Origin: Pirellulales bacterium
GTDB taxonomy: Bacteria; Planctomycetota; Planctomycetia; Pirellulales; Thermoguttaceae
Length of the DNA: 15,083 nucleotides
Assembly (NCBI GenBank): GCA_030607895.1
Contig: JAUWJC010000028.1
Span: 1 to 15,083 of the forward strand
Reading direction: 5' to 3'
Of this stretch, positions 1 to 7,620 are shown one piece after another. The notes beneath the pieces were generated by a model. It worked only from the letters and a program-made list of their open reading frames with translations. It was not told the DNA's origin and searched no databases. Positions within the stretch are counted from its first letter, which is position 1. Each line of letters starts with the position of its first letter. The position numbers were made by a program, and so were the translations under genes.

Positions 1-1
1 G

Positions 2-226
2 GTCATCATCGACGGCGACCACACGGGCGATCCCACGCTGGGCGGCCTGCTCCACGGCGCCGACGGCTGGGGGCTGGATGCCGCGTTCGACGGTACGGAA
101 ACGAGTATCTGGGCCGTACCGGAGCCGGCCGGCGTGGTGTTGCTGGCCACGGGCTGCGTTGTTGCACTGCTGCTGGCCCTGCGTCGCCGTCGCCGTACTC
201 GATTCAGCACCGGTGGCAAACCATAG
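2..226 (+). CDS. PEP-CTERM sorting-domain protein, C-terminal fragment
   Basis: This is the 3' end of a gene whose start lies outside the window; 74 codons are visible and end at TAG 224-226. The last part has the three pieces of a PEP-CTERM signal: the motif VPEPAG (residues 39-44 of the fragment), a hydrophobic helix of about 16 residues (VVLLATGCVVALLLAL, 45-60) and a basic cluster RRRRR (61-65). Proteins with this tail are exported and processed by an exosortase in the inner membrane, usually ending on the cell surface or in the extracellular matrix. The visible upstream part is Gly/Asp-rich (VIIDGDHTGDPTLGG), as in many planctomycete PEP-CTERM proteins, but is too short to assign a domain. 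It converges on the secretin gene. The tail is clear; the role of the mature protein is unknown. Confidence 0.85.
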   Translation, partial: VIIDGDHTGDPTLGGLLHGADGWGLDAAFDGTETSIWAVPEPAGVVLLATGCVVALLLALRRRRRTRFSTGGKP

Positions 227-273
227 TCCCGTAGGTTATGCTTCAGCATATCGCCTTTTGCCGTGGGCACCAC

Positions 274-309
274 GGAGTTCCGGGAGTTCCGGGAGTTCCG
301 GGAGTTCCG
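274..309. repeat. 9-bp tandem repeat, four copies
   Basis: Four perfect head-to-tail copies of GGAGTTCCG lie at 274-282, 283-291, 292-300 and 301-309. The last copy runs directly into the left arm of the inverted repeat at 302-388. No gene covers it. Confidence 0.9.
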
Positions 310-388
310 GGGACAGTATATTTAATTATTTCATCCGAGTTTCTTCGGGCCGGGTTTCTACGAGTTATGTATCCTGTCCCCGGAACTC
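302..388. repeat. inverted repeat with GGGGACAG core (REP-like)
   Basis: The arm GAGTTCCGGGGACAG at 302-316 is repeated as its exact reverse complement at 374-388 (15 of 15 bases), around a 57-base, partly AT-rich centre. The left arm includes part of the last 9-bp tandem unit. The GGGGACAG core recurs at 430-437 and 5406-5413, so the element looks like one copy of a dispersed family. It lies between two convergent genes. Confidence 0.75.
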
Positions 389-422
389 GGGTGATTGGGG
401 CGATGGAAAAGCGCGGCCTCAC

Positions 423-442
423 CCGCCCTGGGGACAGGGCGG
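423..442. repeat. short hairpin carrying GGGGACAG
   Basis: CCGCCCT (423-429) pairs with AGGGCGG (436-442) around a six-base loop, GGGGAC. The top strand reads GGGGACAG at 430-437, the same core as the neighbouring inverted repeat. It lacks a T-tract on either side, so it is listed as a repeat and not as a terminator. Confidence 0.5.
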
Positions 443-465
443 CTCGGACGGCCCTGAGGACCACG

Positions 466-484
466 AAAAAGGCCGTCGCCGGCC
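466..484 (-). terminator. intrinsic terminator of the secretin gene
   Basis: On the minus strand the sequence reads GGCCG (484-480), GCGA loop, CGGCC (475-471), then TTTTT (470-466). This is a five-pair GC stem with a GNRA-type tetraloop followed by a U-tract. It lies 65 bases downstream of the secretin stop codon at 550-552 and in the right orientation to end that transcript. The stem is short, so efficiency is uncertain. The rest of 485-549 shows nothing recognisable. Confidence 0.6.
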
Positions 485-549
485 AATAGGTGAAACCGGC
501 GGCGGCCCCGGGCGATTGGCAAAGGGAATTGTCTTGTCGCGAAGCGGTT

Positions 550-3500
550 TTACGGCAGGATGCCGAGCCGCTCTTCCTCCTCTTCTTGGATGATGATTCG
601 TGGCGTGACCATCATCATCAAGCTTTGGGTTTCGCGGCCGATGCCCACGTTTTTGAACAGCCGGTTGATGTAAGGTATCTTGTTGAGCATCGGCACGCCG
701 AATTCATTTCGGCCTTCGCTCAGTCGCTTGATTCCACCCAACAGCACCGTTCCGCCGTCGGGCACGCTGACGGTGGTAGTCACGGTGATGAAGGAGAAGG
801 TAGGCAACTGTACGGTGGTTCCACTTCGGGTTCTGGTCGTGTTCGCCGCGTTGTTTTCGCGTTGCGAGTTATCGGGATCGTCGTTCCGCCAGCCTTCGGC
901 CGAAGTATCGGTGGTAGTGGTTTCCGAGCCGGTGAACTGGAAGGTTTCCACGTCGCCGATCTGGCTGAAGAAGGGCACGACCGTCAGCCGGACGAACCGC
1001 CGGTCGTTGGAAATCACCGCCTGGACGGTGAGGAAAGTCCCTTCCGAGAGCACCACGATTACCGGCTGCTGCGCGGCGGCGAAGTCGCCCACCACCGGAA
1101 TAACGCTGATGACGAATGGGCTTTGCGAAGTGTCGGAGACGAACGCCTGCTGGCCGTTGAAGAGCGTGACCTTTGGTGCTTGCAGCACGTTGGTTCGCCT
1201 GTCGCCTTGGGCGGCGTTAATGAAGAAATACGCTTCAATGTCGCTGAGAATCGCAAACCCGAGTTGGGCGCCCGCCGTGGCGTCGAAACCGCCGAACTGC
1301 GGCACGGCCAGGCCGTAGCTGTTTTGCGTGAAGGGTATGTCCAAGTCGGCCGAGAAGACGCCGGGGGCTTGCAAGCCGACGTTGGCACCGCCCGGGGGCG
1401 GCGGGTTGACCGTATCGTAAAGCGGCGGAGTACCAGCCGCCGGATCACCCGGCGTAACCATGTGGCCGAAGGTGCCGGCCCCGAAGTCCGGGGTATTGCT
1501 CGATATGTCGAAATCGAAATCGACCCCAATACGCTCGAAGAAGTTATCGTTTACGGTGATGAAGCGGACTTCGATGGTAACCTGCAAGTCTTGGAGCCGC
1601 CGCAACTGCTCGAGAAGGTCGACGATCTCCTCGTGGACGTCCTGGGTTTGGCTGACGACCAGGCTGAGGTTGGTTTCGAATGGTGCGATGGATCCCGGGC
1701 CGCCTACTTCGTCCCAAGTGGTCGGCTGGATGGTGGTGGTAATCAACTCGATGAGGCTGTCGAAGTCGGGCTCCACGCCGCCGCCGAGTCCACCAGGCCC
1801 GAATCCCATGGGCATGCTCCGCGGGCCGCCGGTGTGCGCGCCGGGCTTGCCGGACATTTGGGCCAGAATGTTCGGGGTGATGTGGGCGCTGTTGGGGTTG
1901 CCATCCTTGCTGGCAACCACTGCCAAGGGCGGCGCGCTGCCACCGCCGCCAAAAGCGCCGTAGCCTCCAAACCCGATGTTACTCAAGGCATCGTGATACG
2001 CCCCGGCAAGACCCATGCGGGGACTGGGAATGAAGTTGGGGATTGGCACTACCAAGTCGGCCACGTTGTAGCTGCCGGTGTACACTTCCCCGTCGCGAAG
2101 CTGCTCGCTGGTGATTTTCAGCACCTCGTCCTTGATCACGTAACTCAGGTGCAGCGGCTGGAGTATCAGGTTCAAGGCACTTTTGAGCGATATCTCCTGG
2201 CTCAGATTGATGGTGACCGGCGTGTCGCTGGTGACGCCTTCCTCGGCCAGGCCTTGCGGGTCCACGTGCAGGTTGACCTCGGCCAGTTTGGCCAGATATT
2301 CCAACACCCTGCTTAGCGGTGCATTTTGGAATTTGAGCGAGACGGGCGTTCTGAGCTTCTGCTCGATTTCGATCTCCCGCGGCGAACGACGCCGGCGTTT
2401 CTCCGACATCAATTTCGCGCGGCTTTTGGTGAGTTGTTGCCACTCCTTGGCGTCGGGGAAGACGAACGGGATGTTGTCGTCGAATGGTATGGCGGCTTCG
2501 TCGACGTTGCCCAATTGATCAATAAAGCCCCGCTCCTTGGCGTCACTCACCGCCAGGTTGTTGTAAAAGCGGCGGACGAATTTCGATTGGAAGACAAGCT
2601 GTCTGACGACCGGGTTATCCGGGTCGAGTTCCGCCGCCCGTTTGGCCACAACCTCGGCCTCGCCCCAGCGCTGCTCATCCATCAGGGTGTTGAACTCGTC
2701 GACCATCAGGGCGAGTTTCTCCTGGACTTCCAGCTTTACCTGCTGCTCGTGCGAGACCTGCTGGCTGACTTGCCGGTTTCGCTCGTCCAACTCGATGCGA
2801 GCACTGTTCTGGTCGACGAACGTCCGCATTTCGGTCAGGCTGCGGTCGATACGCCGAAGCAATTGACCGCAAGCTCTCGGTTCCAGACCGGCCTGTTCGA
2901 CTTTCTTCCGACTGTCCGCCAGCAATTTCAGAGCACCCTTGGGATCGGTCTGGAGGAGTTTTCTGGCGTTGGCTTCCTGGTGGATCACCTCGGCATTGAT
3001 CTGGCGGATGAGCAGTTGTTGCTTGGCGGCGGCCTCGTCGATCATCGACGTTGCCGGACTGCCCACTTGACGCCGGTTACCCGGTACCGACAACAGTTGC
3101 AGGTGGTCCTGCAAGCGTTGTGCAACGAAGGGGTCCAACTCGTTGCGGTGTGTCGAAGTCCGGGCGGCTGCCTGGCGAAAGTACTCCAACGCCTTGTCGA
3201 CGTCATGCGCCCGCAGGGCCGCCTCGCCCTGTTGGAACAACATCATGCCTTTGTTCTGTGGGACGGCGGCGACAACTGGCTGTGGCGAACCGGCCGACGC
3301 CTTGCCCTGCGCCACGTCAAGTTGCCTCGGAACGGCCGCGCCGCCCGGTTGTAGACTCCCCGGTTGTAGACTCGCTGCCGGCACGTTCCGCGTCGGATCG
3401 TTCTCCCGGTCGTAGAGTGCGTGGGACGCCCGGGCGGCGGCAGGCGGAGCACCAGTTGCCGGAATAACCGACTGGGCCCCGGCCGCAATCACACTCGACG

Positions 3501-4959
3501 AGCCGCGATGTCGTATTTTCTGGATGTCCAGCAACACCAATCCCACCCGGTCCTCTCCCCGGGCGAATGCCGAGTCGGGGACTTGCATCCGCTCGGCCTC
3601 GCGCGCCAGGGCCTCCGCTTGTCGGACCTGGCCGGCACGCAGTGCGGTGCGGGCCTTCCGAACGAGATCGACCGCCTTCTGCTTGGCAGCCAAGGAAGGA
3701 GCCGAAGAGCCCAACGAAGGAGGTCGCCCGGCAGCAGCAACCGGAGAGGAAACCGCTGACCGCTTTGCCTGCCGTCGCGCGGCAGCGATCCGTTCGAGCA
3801 AGTTCCGTGGCTGAGTCTCGAAACTTCCATAGCTCACGCGCTGGGCAGCCGCCTGGTTAGCCAACTGCTCGGCCGTGTCGTAGTCTTCATGGCGGAGCAA
3901 TGCTTCGGCCTGCTGCATCAGCAATCGGGCATACTGGCGGCGGTACGATTCGGTATTCTTCCGTTTGTCAGGTTCGGCCTTGAGGTTGCGGAAACCGTCG
4001 ATGGCCGCCTGCACCTTCTCGGGACTATCGTCGCGCAGACCGTATCTGATCTTCAACGCACCAGCCTGATGGATCAGACCTTCGGCCCGACGCACGTCGC
4101 CTTGTGCCAATGCCCGGCGCGCCTCCAACAGCAGCTTGCCGCTCTGTGTACGGCTAGAGGCACTGCCAAGCGGCTGTCTGGACGCCAGACCGGTGAGACG
4201 ACCGTTCAATGCGGCCGGCAATTGGGTCTCGGCGGCCGACGGACTATCCAACCGCGGCGCACCTAGCGACGATTTGTCGAAAGGCGAACGTGACGCGGCA
4301 GTCAGGCCGGCTGATAGCGACCGGGGGGTGTCGGTCGAGTTGATGGGAGGCAAGAAAGTCGGTTTTGCCGAACTCCCCACGCGTTTGGCTGAAACCGGAG
4401 GGTCCGACGCGGCGGTCGGATAGGATGCCGGCGGATTGTTGGTCCGGGCGGCAAAAGGAGCCTTTGCCGGAGGTGGCTTCTTCTTACCCAACGATAACGG
4501 TGCAAAAAGCTGGCTGGGACGCAGCGGCGAACCCTTCGACGCGCTCCGCTTCCGCTGGAGGTCGCGACGGGCCTTCTTGGGCGTGTCGCCAAAGTGGAAC
4601 GGGCCGTATTGCACGTTCAGGGCGTCCGCCTGGGAAATCAACGACTCGGCCGCGTCGAGATTGCCTTCACCCATGGCCTGACGAGCCCGACGCAGCAGGT
4701 CGTTGGCTTGCTGACGCTTTTCCCGGGGCTTATTGCTGTCGGACGCGGTACTCTGACTCGCCGTGACCGCACCAAGCATGGCGCCGGAGATGGCACCGAA
4801 AGGTTCGGCATGGCTGAAGACCGCTGATAGACTGCACACGACTGCAATCAAGCCAGTGAGTATTCTATGCGCTCGACGGTTGAAAATTGCGTTCTTGCTC
4901 TCTTGTTTGGAGACAGAATCGCAGTTTTCGACCGCTTGCGGAATGGCAGGCGCTTTCAA
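550..4959 (-). CDS. PilQ/GspD-family secretin with long repeat-bearing N-terminal region
   Basis: Outer-membrane secretin of a type IV pilus-like or type II secretion-like machine, 1469 residues, about twice the usual PilQ length. The TTG start at 4959 is chosen for its AAGGAG ribosome site seven bases upstream. Residues 1-51 form a long signal peptide (basic RRAHR, hydrophobic stretch, probable cleavage SHA/EP). Five similar helical repeats lie near 85-135, 273-323, 342-393, 428-479 and 571-623 (pattern A..LL..AR.AL..G....AE.L...A), separated by Ser/Pro/Ala linkers. A coiled-coil-like region (about 640-830) follows, then an STN-type domain (870-952), a Gly/Pro/Met-rich insert (985-1065), a short secretin N-domain (1068-1123) and the secretin core (1124-1455). 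The hallmark VPDGGTVLLGG (1399-1409) is followed by GVPMLNKIPYINRLFKN. It is the last gene of the locus, 531 bp after its upstream neighbour. Family assignment is firm; PilQ versus GspD is not settled. Confidence 0.92.
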   Translation of the reverse strand: MKAPAIPQAVENCDSVSKQESKNAIFNRRAHRILTGLIAVVCSLSAVFSHAEPFGAISGAMLGAVTASQSTASDSNKPREKRQQANDLLRRARQAMGEGNLDAAESLISQADALNVQYGPFHFGDTPKKARRDLQRKRSASKGSPLRPSQLFAPLSLGKKKPPPAKAPFAARTNNPPASYPTAASDPPVSAKRVGSSAKPTFLPPINSTDTPRSLSAGLTAASRSPFDKSSLGAPRLDSPSAAETQLPAALNGRLTGLASRQPLGSASSRTQSGKLLLEARRALAQGDVRRAEGLIHQAGALKIRYGLRDDSPEKVQAAIDGFRNLKAEPDKRKNTESYRRQYARLLMQQAEALLRHEDYDTAEQLANQAAAQRVSYGSFETQPRNLLERIAAARRQAKRSAVSSPVAAAGRPPSLGSSAPSLAAKQKAVDLVRKARTALRAGQVRQAEALAREAERMQVPDSAFARGEDRVGLVLLDIQKIRHRGSSSVIAAGAQSVIPATGAPPAAARASHALYDRENDPTRNVPAASLQPGSLQPGGAAVPRQLDVAQGKASAGSPQPVVAAVPQNKGMMLFQQGEAALRAHDVDKALEYFRQAAARTSTHRNELDPFVAQRLQDHLQLLSVPGNRRQVGSPATSMIDEAAAKQQLLIRQINAEVIHQEANARKLLQTDPKGALKLLADSRKKVEQAGLEPRACGQLLRRIDRSLTEMRTFVDQNSARIELDERNRQVSQQVSHEQQVKLEVQEKLALMVDEFNTLMDEQRWGEAEVVAKRAAELDPDNPVVRQLVFQSKFVRRFYNNLAVSDAKERGFIDQLGNVDEAAIPFDDNIPFVFPDAKEWQQLTKSRAKLMSEKRRRRSPREIEIEQKLRTPVSLKFQNAPLSRVLEYLAKLAEVNLHVDPQGLAEEGVTSDTPVTINLSQEISLKSALNLILQPLHLSYVIKDEVLKITSEQLRDGEVYTGSYNVADLVVPIPNFIPSPRMGLAGAYHDALSNIGFGGYGAFGGGGSAPPLAVVASKDGNPNSAHITPNILAQMSGKPGAHTGGPRSMPMGFGPGGLGGGVEPDFDSLIELITTTIQPTTWDEVGGPGSIAPFETNLSLVVSQTQDVHEEIVDLLEQLRRLQDLQVTIEVRFITVNDNFFERIGVDFDFDISSNTPDFGAGTFGHMVTPGDPAAGTPPLYDTVNPPPPGGANVGLQAPGVFSADLDIPFTQNSYGLAVPQFGGFDATAGAQLGFAILSDIEAYFFINAAQGDRRTNVLQAPKVTLFNGQQAFVSDTSQSPFVISVIPVVGDFAAAQQPVIVVLSEGTFLTVQAVISNDRRFVRLTVVPFFSQIGDVETFQFTGSETTTTDTSAEGWRNDDPDNSQRENNAANTTRTRSGTTVQLPTFSFITVTTTVSVPDGGTVLLGGIKRLSEGRNEFGVPMLNKIPYINRLFKNVGIGRETQSLMMMVTPRIIIQEEEEERLGILP
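3344..3373 (-). repeat. 15-bp tandem duplication in the secretin gene
   Basis: Two perfect copies of CCCGGTTGTAGACTC lie at 3344-3358 and 3359-3373. On the minus strand they encode the doubled pentapeptide GSLQP in the linker before the fifth helical repeat. It is in frame and looks like slippage in a tolerant linker. Confidence 0.8.
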
Positions 4960-4966
4960 CTCGGTT

Positions 4967-4972
4967 CTCCTT
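4967..4972 (-). promoter_or_regulatory. ribosome binding site fixing a TTG start for the secretin
   Basis: The minus strand reads AAGGAG at 4972-4967, seven bases before TTG at 4959-4957. The open frame extends upstream to another TTG at 5004, which has no such site and would add 15 polar residues before an already long signal peptide. No ATG lies between 5004 and the end of the signal peptide. Confidence 0.75.
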
Positions 4973-5175
4973 TCAGACTCGCAGTATTTCCTCGCGGTTG
5001 GCAAATTGCCGTATCGTGCTGCCTTCCGGTTGCAGGCAGGGCACGGGACAGGTTCGGGAGATTAGTGCTTATGCAATCGATGGCCCTGCCGCGCCGCGAA
5101 AAACTCGCCCGCAAAATGCCAACGGAGATAGACTTTTCGAGTTGTCCTTCAGAAATTCGGTAGAAGAGAGCGGGA

Positions 5176-5204
5176 TAAATACCCGGACCGGAAACCTGGG
5201 TCAA
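5176..5204 (-). promoter_or_regulatory. candidate sigma70-type promoter for the secretin
   Basis: On the minus strand TTGACC (5204-5199) is followed after 17 bases by TATTTA (5181-5176). The -35 box matches the consensus at five of six positions; the -10 box is weaker at three of six. It would give a leader of roughly 210 bases before the TTG start. The 531-bp gap and the repeat cluster upstream make a separate promoter plausible. Apart from this site and the ribosome site, I see nothing recognisable in 4960-5290. Confidence 0.35.
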
Positions 5205-5290
5205 GGGCATTTTCGGCAGGATTCTGGCCTAAGAGGAGAAATCCCCCTCGGGCTTGACGATTCTGGGGGGTAACCGTTCACGCCCAGTCG

Positions 5291-5479
5291 GGGGCTGGTC
5301 CATTTTTCGGCTGGTTGATAGTCCATTTTCCTGGACGTGCAAGCCGAAAACACGAACCAGTCCCCCTTTCGCGTTCTGGGGGAGTGTCCCCTTCGCCCCA
5401 CGGAAGGGGACAGGTCCATGTTTTCGGCCAGCGGTTTACCGGAAAAAACGTCCTCTGGCCGAAAAATGGACCAGTCCCC
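5291..5479. repeat. cluster of four REP-like units, two in each orientation
   Basis: A unit of about 24 bp, close to GGGGACTGGTCCAT followed by a T-run and CGGCCAG, occurs four times. It is forward at 5291-5313 (one base missing in GGGGACTGG) and at 5406-5431, and reverse at 5343-5365 and 5455-5479. The outer pair shares 17 perfect bases (5295-5311 with 5458-5474). The inner pair matches at 20 of 23 (5343-5365 with 5406-5428). Further nested stems are GTCCCCTTC/GAAGGGGAC (5386-5394, 5403-5411) and TCGGCCAG/CTGGCCGA (5424-5431, 5455-5462). The cluster fills the space just after the stop of the FN3-like gene, so it may fold at the 3' end of that transcript. Confidence 0.85.
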
Positions 5480-5490
5480 AACAGGCCGAG

Positions 5491-7428
5491 TTACCGGTTG
5501 GATTTCGTGGTCCGGGGGCGTGGTTTCTTGCGTCTCGGGTGTTTTTCGAGGCCGCCGCCCAAGGCGTCCAGATTGCCTTCTCCATAACCGCCCGGCATCA
5601 TTTCGGTTGGCATCATGTCTTGTGGGTAGAGGGTCTTTTTCTTTTCCGGCTTCCGGTAGACCAAGGCCTCGGTCAAGTCGTCCAGTTCGTTGCGCACGAT
5701 CAGGTTCCCGTCCACGTCGAGCACCAGCATTCGGCCGGGTTGGGTCATGCTGGAGTCTTTTCCGCGAATCCGTTGGCCGCCCCGAATATCGAGCATGATG
5801 GCCCCGGTCAGGAAATCGACGTCGCGCTCGTATCTTTGATGAGTGCCGCCGGGAACCGCCAACTCGGCTTTGCGCTCGAGGTAGTCCATTAGTTTACCGC
5901 GGACAACCCTGTTGACCTCGTCGGACGCTTCCAGGCCCGTCTTCTGATCCTGATGAACGAGCATGACCTTGGCAAAGGGCTCGACGGCGGCGACGGCCGA
6001 TGCCTTGACGCCCGTTGCCAGCAACCGATCGTCGTATGGCACGGAAATCACGTCGGTCGGATCGCTCCATTCCGACTGGATCCACCGCTCCGCTCCCAGT
6101 TTCTTATCCGCAAGCCAGCGAGGGTCCACGTCGTAGTTGGGGTTCCTCAGGAGCAAGCGGACCCGGTATCGGTATTTTTTGCCCGGCTTCACGTTGAAGT
6201 CGAAGGAGCGGAACAGAAGATAAGGGATTTCCTCGACTTGCGGCACGCCCATCACTGCGGAGTCAGCGTACATTCTCTCTCCGCCCGGGAAGCCGGCGCC
6301 TCGACGCGAATATGCGCCGGGCATCATTTCTCCCGGCATATGTTGCGAGCGGCGGGTCCCCCTTGTTCGAGGGGAAGGGGACACGCCGGGCATGTCGAAG
6401 ATGGGATCGTCCGACTTGGGCGTTTTGGGATCGGCCTTTTCGGCCTCGCCGGGTCGCTTTGCATCGCCGGGTATGCCGTACCGGCGTTTGGGTCGTAAGG
6501 CGATTTCGTCCGGGTGAGCCACTTCCTCGCCCCACTGCCGGCCAACCAACGGCCCCAAAGGGAAAGTCAGGATCGGGTGAAGATACCGGGAATCGATGGT
6601 GTCTTGGCCGCCGCCGCCACCCGTCTTCTTGGCATACTCGTCCAACACCTTTCGAAGGTTGAAGAGCACCCACTCCAACTCGGCCGCTTCGCCCCGACTG
6701 TCCACCTCCACCCGTTCGACCCGGTAGTAGATGTAGTCGGGTACATCCGTCTGGGGATTCCTGTATTGCACATCGGTGAAGACCTGTTGGAACGCCTCTT
6801 CCTGCTCGGTGATGGGCACCAATCCGGTGAGCACGATCCAGCGTTCACCCCGGGTGGTGGGCAGGCTCATTTCGGCCATTCGGGAGCCGCGTTCTTTCTT
6901 CTCGTCGTCACGGGATTTCCTGTTCCTTTTCTCGTCTTTCTCCTTCTCCCTCCGCCTCTTGGCTGCTTCCTTTTCTTTTCTCGCCTTTTCACGTGCCATC
7001 GAGGCCCTATCCGCGCCCATCCCACTGGCCGAAAGGCTAAACGGGCCCGCGCCGGCCATGCCGCGGAGCTTCTGCACGGTGAACAACTTCGGCTCCCCGC
7101 GTTTGCTTCTTTGCGGGAACTCCGCGGGGTTCCAGGTGGCCGTGTGTGCGTAGAACCTCTCCTCGATCCGAATGCGGCTGCGTTTGGCCCGGTCCGGATA
7201 TGGCGCGGGCTCACGGTCGGCTTCCGGTTTTGTGTCATTGAGGTGCTGGTCGGCGCTTTCGGTGGCCTGGACGAGGTCTTGCGGCGTCTTGTCGAAACGC
7301 TCCCGGCCGATGGCTTGAACAACGAAGAACAGGAAGCAAACGACAATCCCCCCAAACAATGTCTTCTCAACGTGGTTGACGAAGAACTGCTGAATCGTGT
7401 TCTTGTCGAGGCTCAACTTTAGTTTCAT
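5491..7428 (-). CDS. inner-membrane-anchored periplasmic protein with FN3-like segment, third gene of secretin locus (PilP position)
   Basis: I do not recognise a named family. The protein has 645 residues. The ATG at 7428 is chosen for its AAGGAG site eight bases upstream. A short cytoplasmic N-terminus is followed by one membrane helix (about 24-40, LFGGIVVCFLFFVVQ) and a long periplasmic body. A highly charged Lys/Glu/Arg stretch lies at 146-183. A folded segment at 195-262 includes ERWIVLTGLVPI and DYIYYRVERVEV. Met/Pro/Gly-rich linkers lie at 345-395 and 601-625, each with an EMMPG motif. Residues 403-465 resemble a fibronectin type III strand pattern (FNVKPGKKYRYRVRLLLRNP, then SEWSDPTDVISVP). 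A further folded region (477-590) ends in MLVLDVDGNLIVRNELDD, and the tail is basic. Its place between the PilO-like gene and the secretin suggests it does the job of PilP, linking the inner-membrane complex to the secretin. That role is inference. Confidence 0.8.
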   Translation of the reverse strand: MKLKLSLDKNTIQQFFVNHVEKTLFGGIVVCFLFFVVQAIGRERFDKTPQDLVQATESADQHLNDTKPEADREPAPYPDRAKRSRIRIEERFYAHTATWNPAEFPQRSKRGEPKLFTVQKLRGMAGAGPFSLSASGMGADRASMAREKARKEKEAAKRRREKEKDEKRNRKSRDDEKKERGSRMAEMSLPTTRGERWIVLTGLVPITEQEEAFQQVFTDVQYRNPQTDVPDYIYYRVERVEVDSRGEAAELEWVLFNLRKVLDEYAKKTGGGGGQDTIDSRYLHPILTFPLGPLVGRQWGEEVAHPDEIALRPKRRYGIPGDAKRPGEAEKADPKTPKSDDPIFDMPGVSPSPRTRGTRRSQHMPGEMMPGAYSRRGAGFPGGERMYADSAVMGVPQVEEIPYLLFRSFDFNVKPGKKYRYRVRLLLRNPNYDVDPRWLADKKLGAERWIQSEWSDPTDVISVPYDDRLLATGVKASAVAAVEPFAKVMLVHQDQKTGLEASDEVNRVVRGKLMDYLERKAELAVPGGTHQRYERDVDFLTGAIMLDIRGGQRIRGKDSSMTQPGRMLVLDVDGNLIVRNELDDLTEALVYRKPEKKKTLYPQDMMPTEMMPGGYGEGNLDALGGGLEKHPRRKKPRPRTTKSNR

Positions 7429-7436
7429 CGGTTCCG

Positions 7437-7442
7437 CTCCTT
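7437..7442 (-). promoter_or_regulatory. ribosome binding site fixing the ATG at 7428
   Basis: AAGGAG on the minus strand (7442-7437) stands eight bases before ATG 7428-7426. The frame stays open upstream to 7494, but that stretch is a 24-bp tandem repeat encoding Arg/Thr-rich residues ahead of an inner-membrane anchor. The downstream ATG is therefore preferred. Confidence 0.75.
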
Positions 7443-7490
7443 TCCTTCTCGTTCGCTGCGCTCGGGTCCTTCTCGTTCGGTGCGCTGGGG
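7443..7490. repeat. 24-bp tandem duplication upstream of the third gene
   Basis: Two adjacent 24-bp copies, 7443-7466 and 7467-7490, begin TCCTTCTCGTTCG and match at 22 of 24 bases. They lie in the leader just upstream of the ribosome site of the FN3-like gene. Confidence 0.8.
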
Positions 7491-7532
7491 CCACGTTGGC
7501 CCCAAGGCGTCATGCCTTGATCTGGTTAATCT

Positions 7533-7609
7533 GGTTCCCAAGCTCTGCTTGGGAACCCACTACTCTCCAGCAATACGATGCGGTGCGGTCCCAAGCAGAG
7601 CTTGGGACC
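7533..7609. repeat. pair of REP-like hairpins in opposite orientation
   Basis: GGTTCCCAAGC (7533-7543) pairs perfectly with GCTTGGGAACC (7547-7557) around TCT. A second hairpin, GGTCCCAAGC (7587-7596) and GCTTGGGACC (7600-7609), has the loop AGA. The second is essentially the reverse complement of the first, so this is an opposed pair like a BIME. It sits between the stop of the PilO-like gene and the leader of the next gene and could set mRNA ends or relative expression. Another small stem, CAAGGC/GCCTTG, lies at 7503-7519. Confidence 0.85.
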
Positions 7610-7620
7610 GAGTGTATAAA

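Noticed and set aside
274..309. CRISPR-like array
   Set aside because: The units are 9 bp and contiguous, with no spacers.
78..593. Plus-strand open frame of 171 codons over the PEP-CTERM end and the gap
   Set aside because: It runs through the tandem repeat and inverted repeats, overlaps the better-supported PEP-CTERM frame, and its sequence is low-complexity.
490..2316. Long plus-strand open frame (about 600 codons) opposite the secretin
   Set aside because: It is antisense to the conserved secretin domains, has no recognisable domain, and is the expected by-product of a GC-rich gene on the other strand.
2326..3354. Plus-strand open frame of about 340 codons opposite the secretin coiled-coil region
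   Set aside because: It is a shadow of the real minus-strand gene, with no supporting ribosome site or motif.
4960..5004. Upstream TTG start for the secretin
   Set aside because: No ribosome site is present there, while the TTG at 4959 has AAGGAG at ideal distance and gives a more sensible signal peptide.
6356..6382. Possible further GGGGAC-type inverted repeat inside the FN3-like gene
   Set aside because: GTCCC and GGGGAC are present, but the arms pair for only about six bases and lack the rest of the unit.
7429..7494. Upstream ATG for the FN3-like protein
   Set aside because: The extension is encoded by a 24-bp tandem repeat, and the ATG at 7428 has a good ribosome site.
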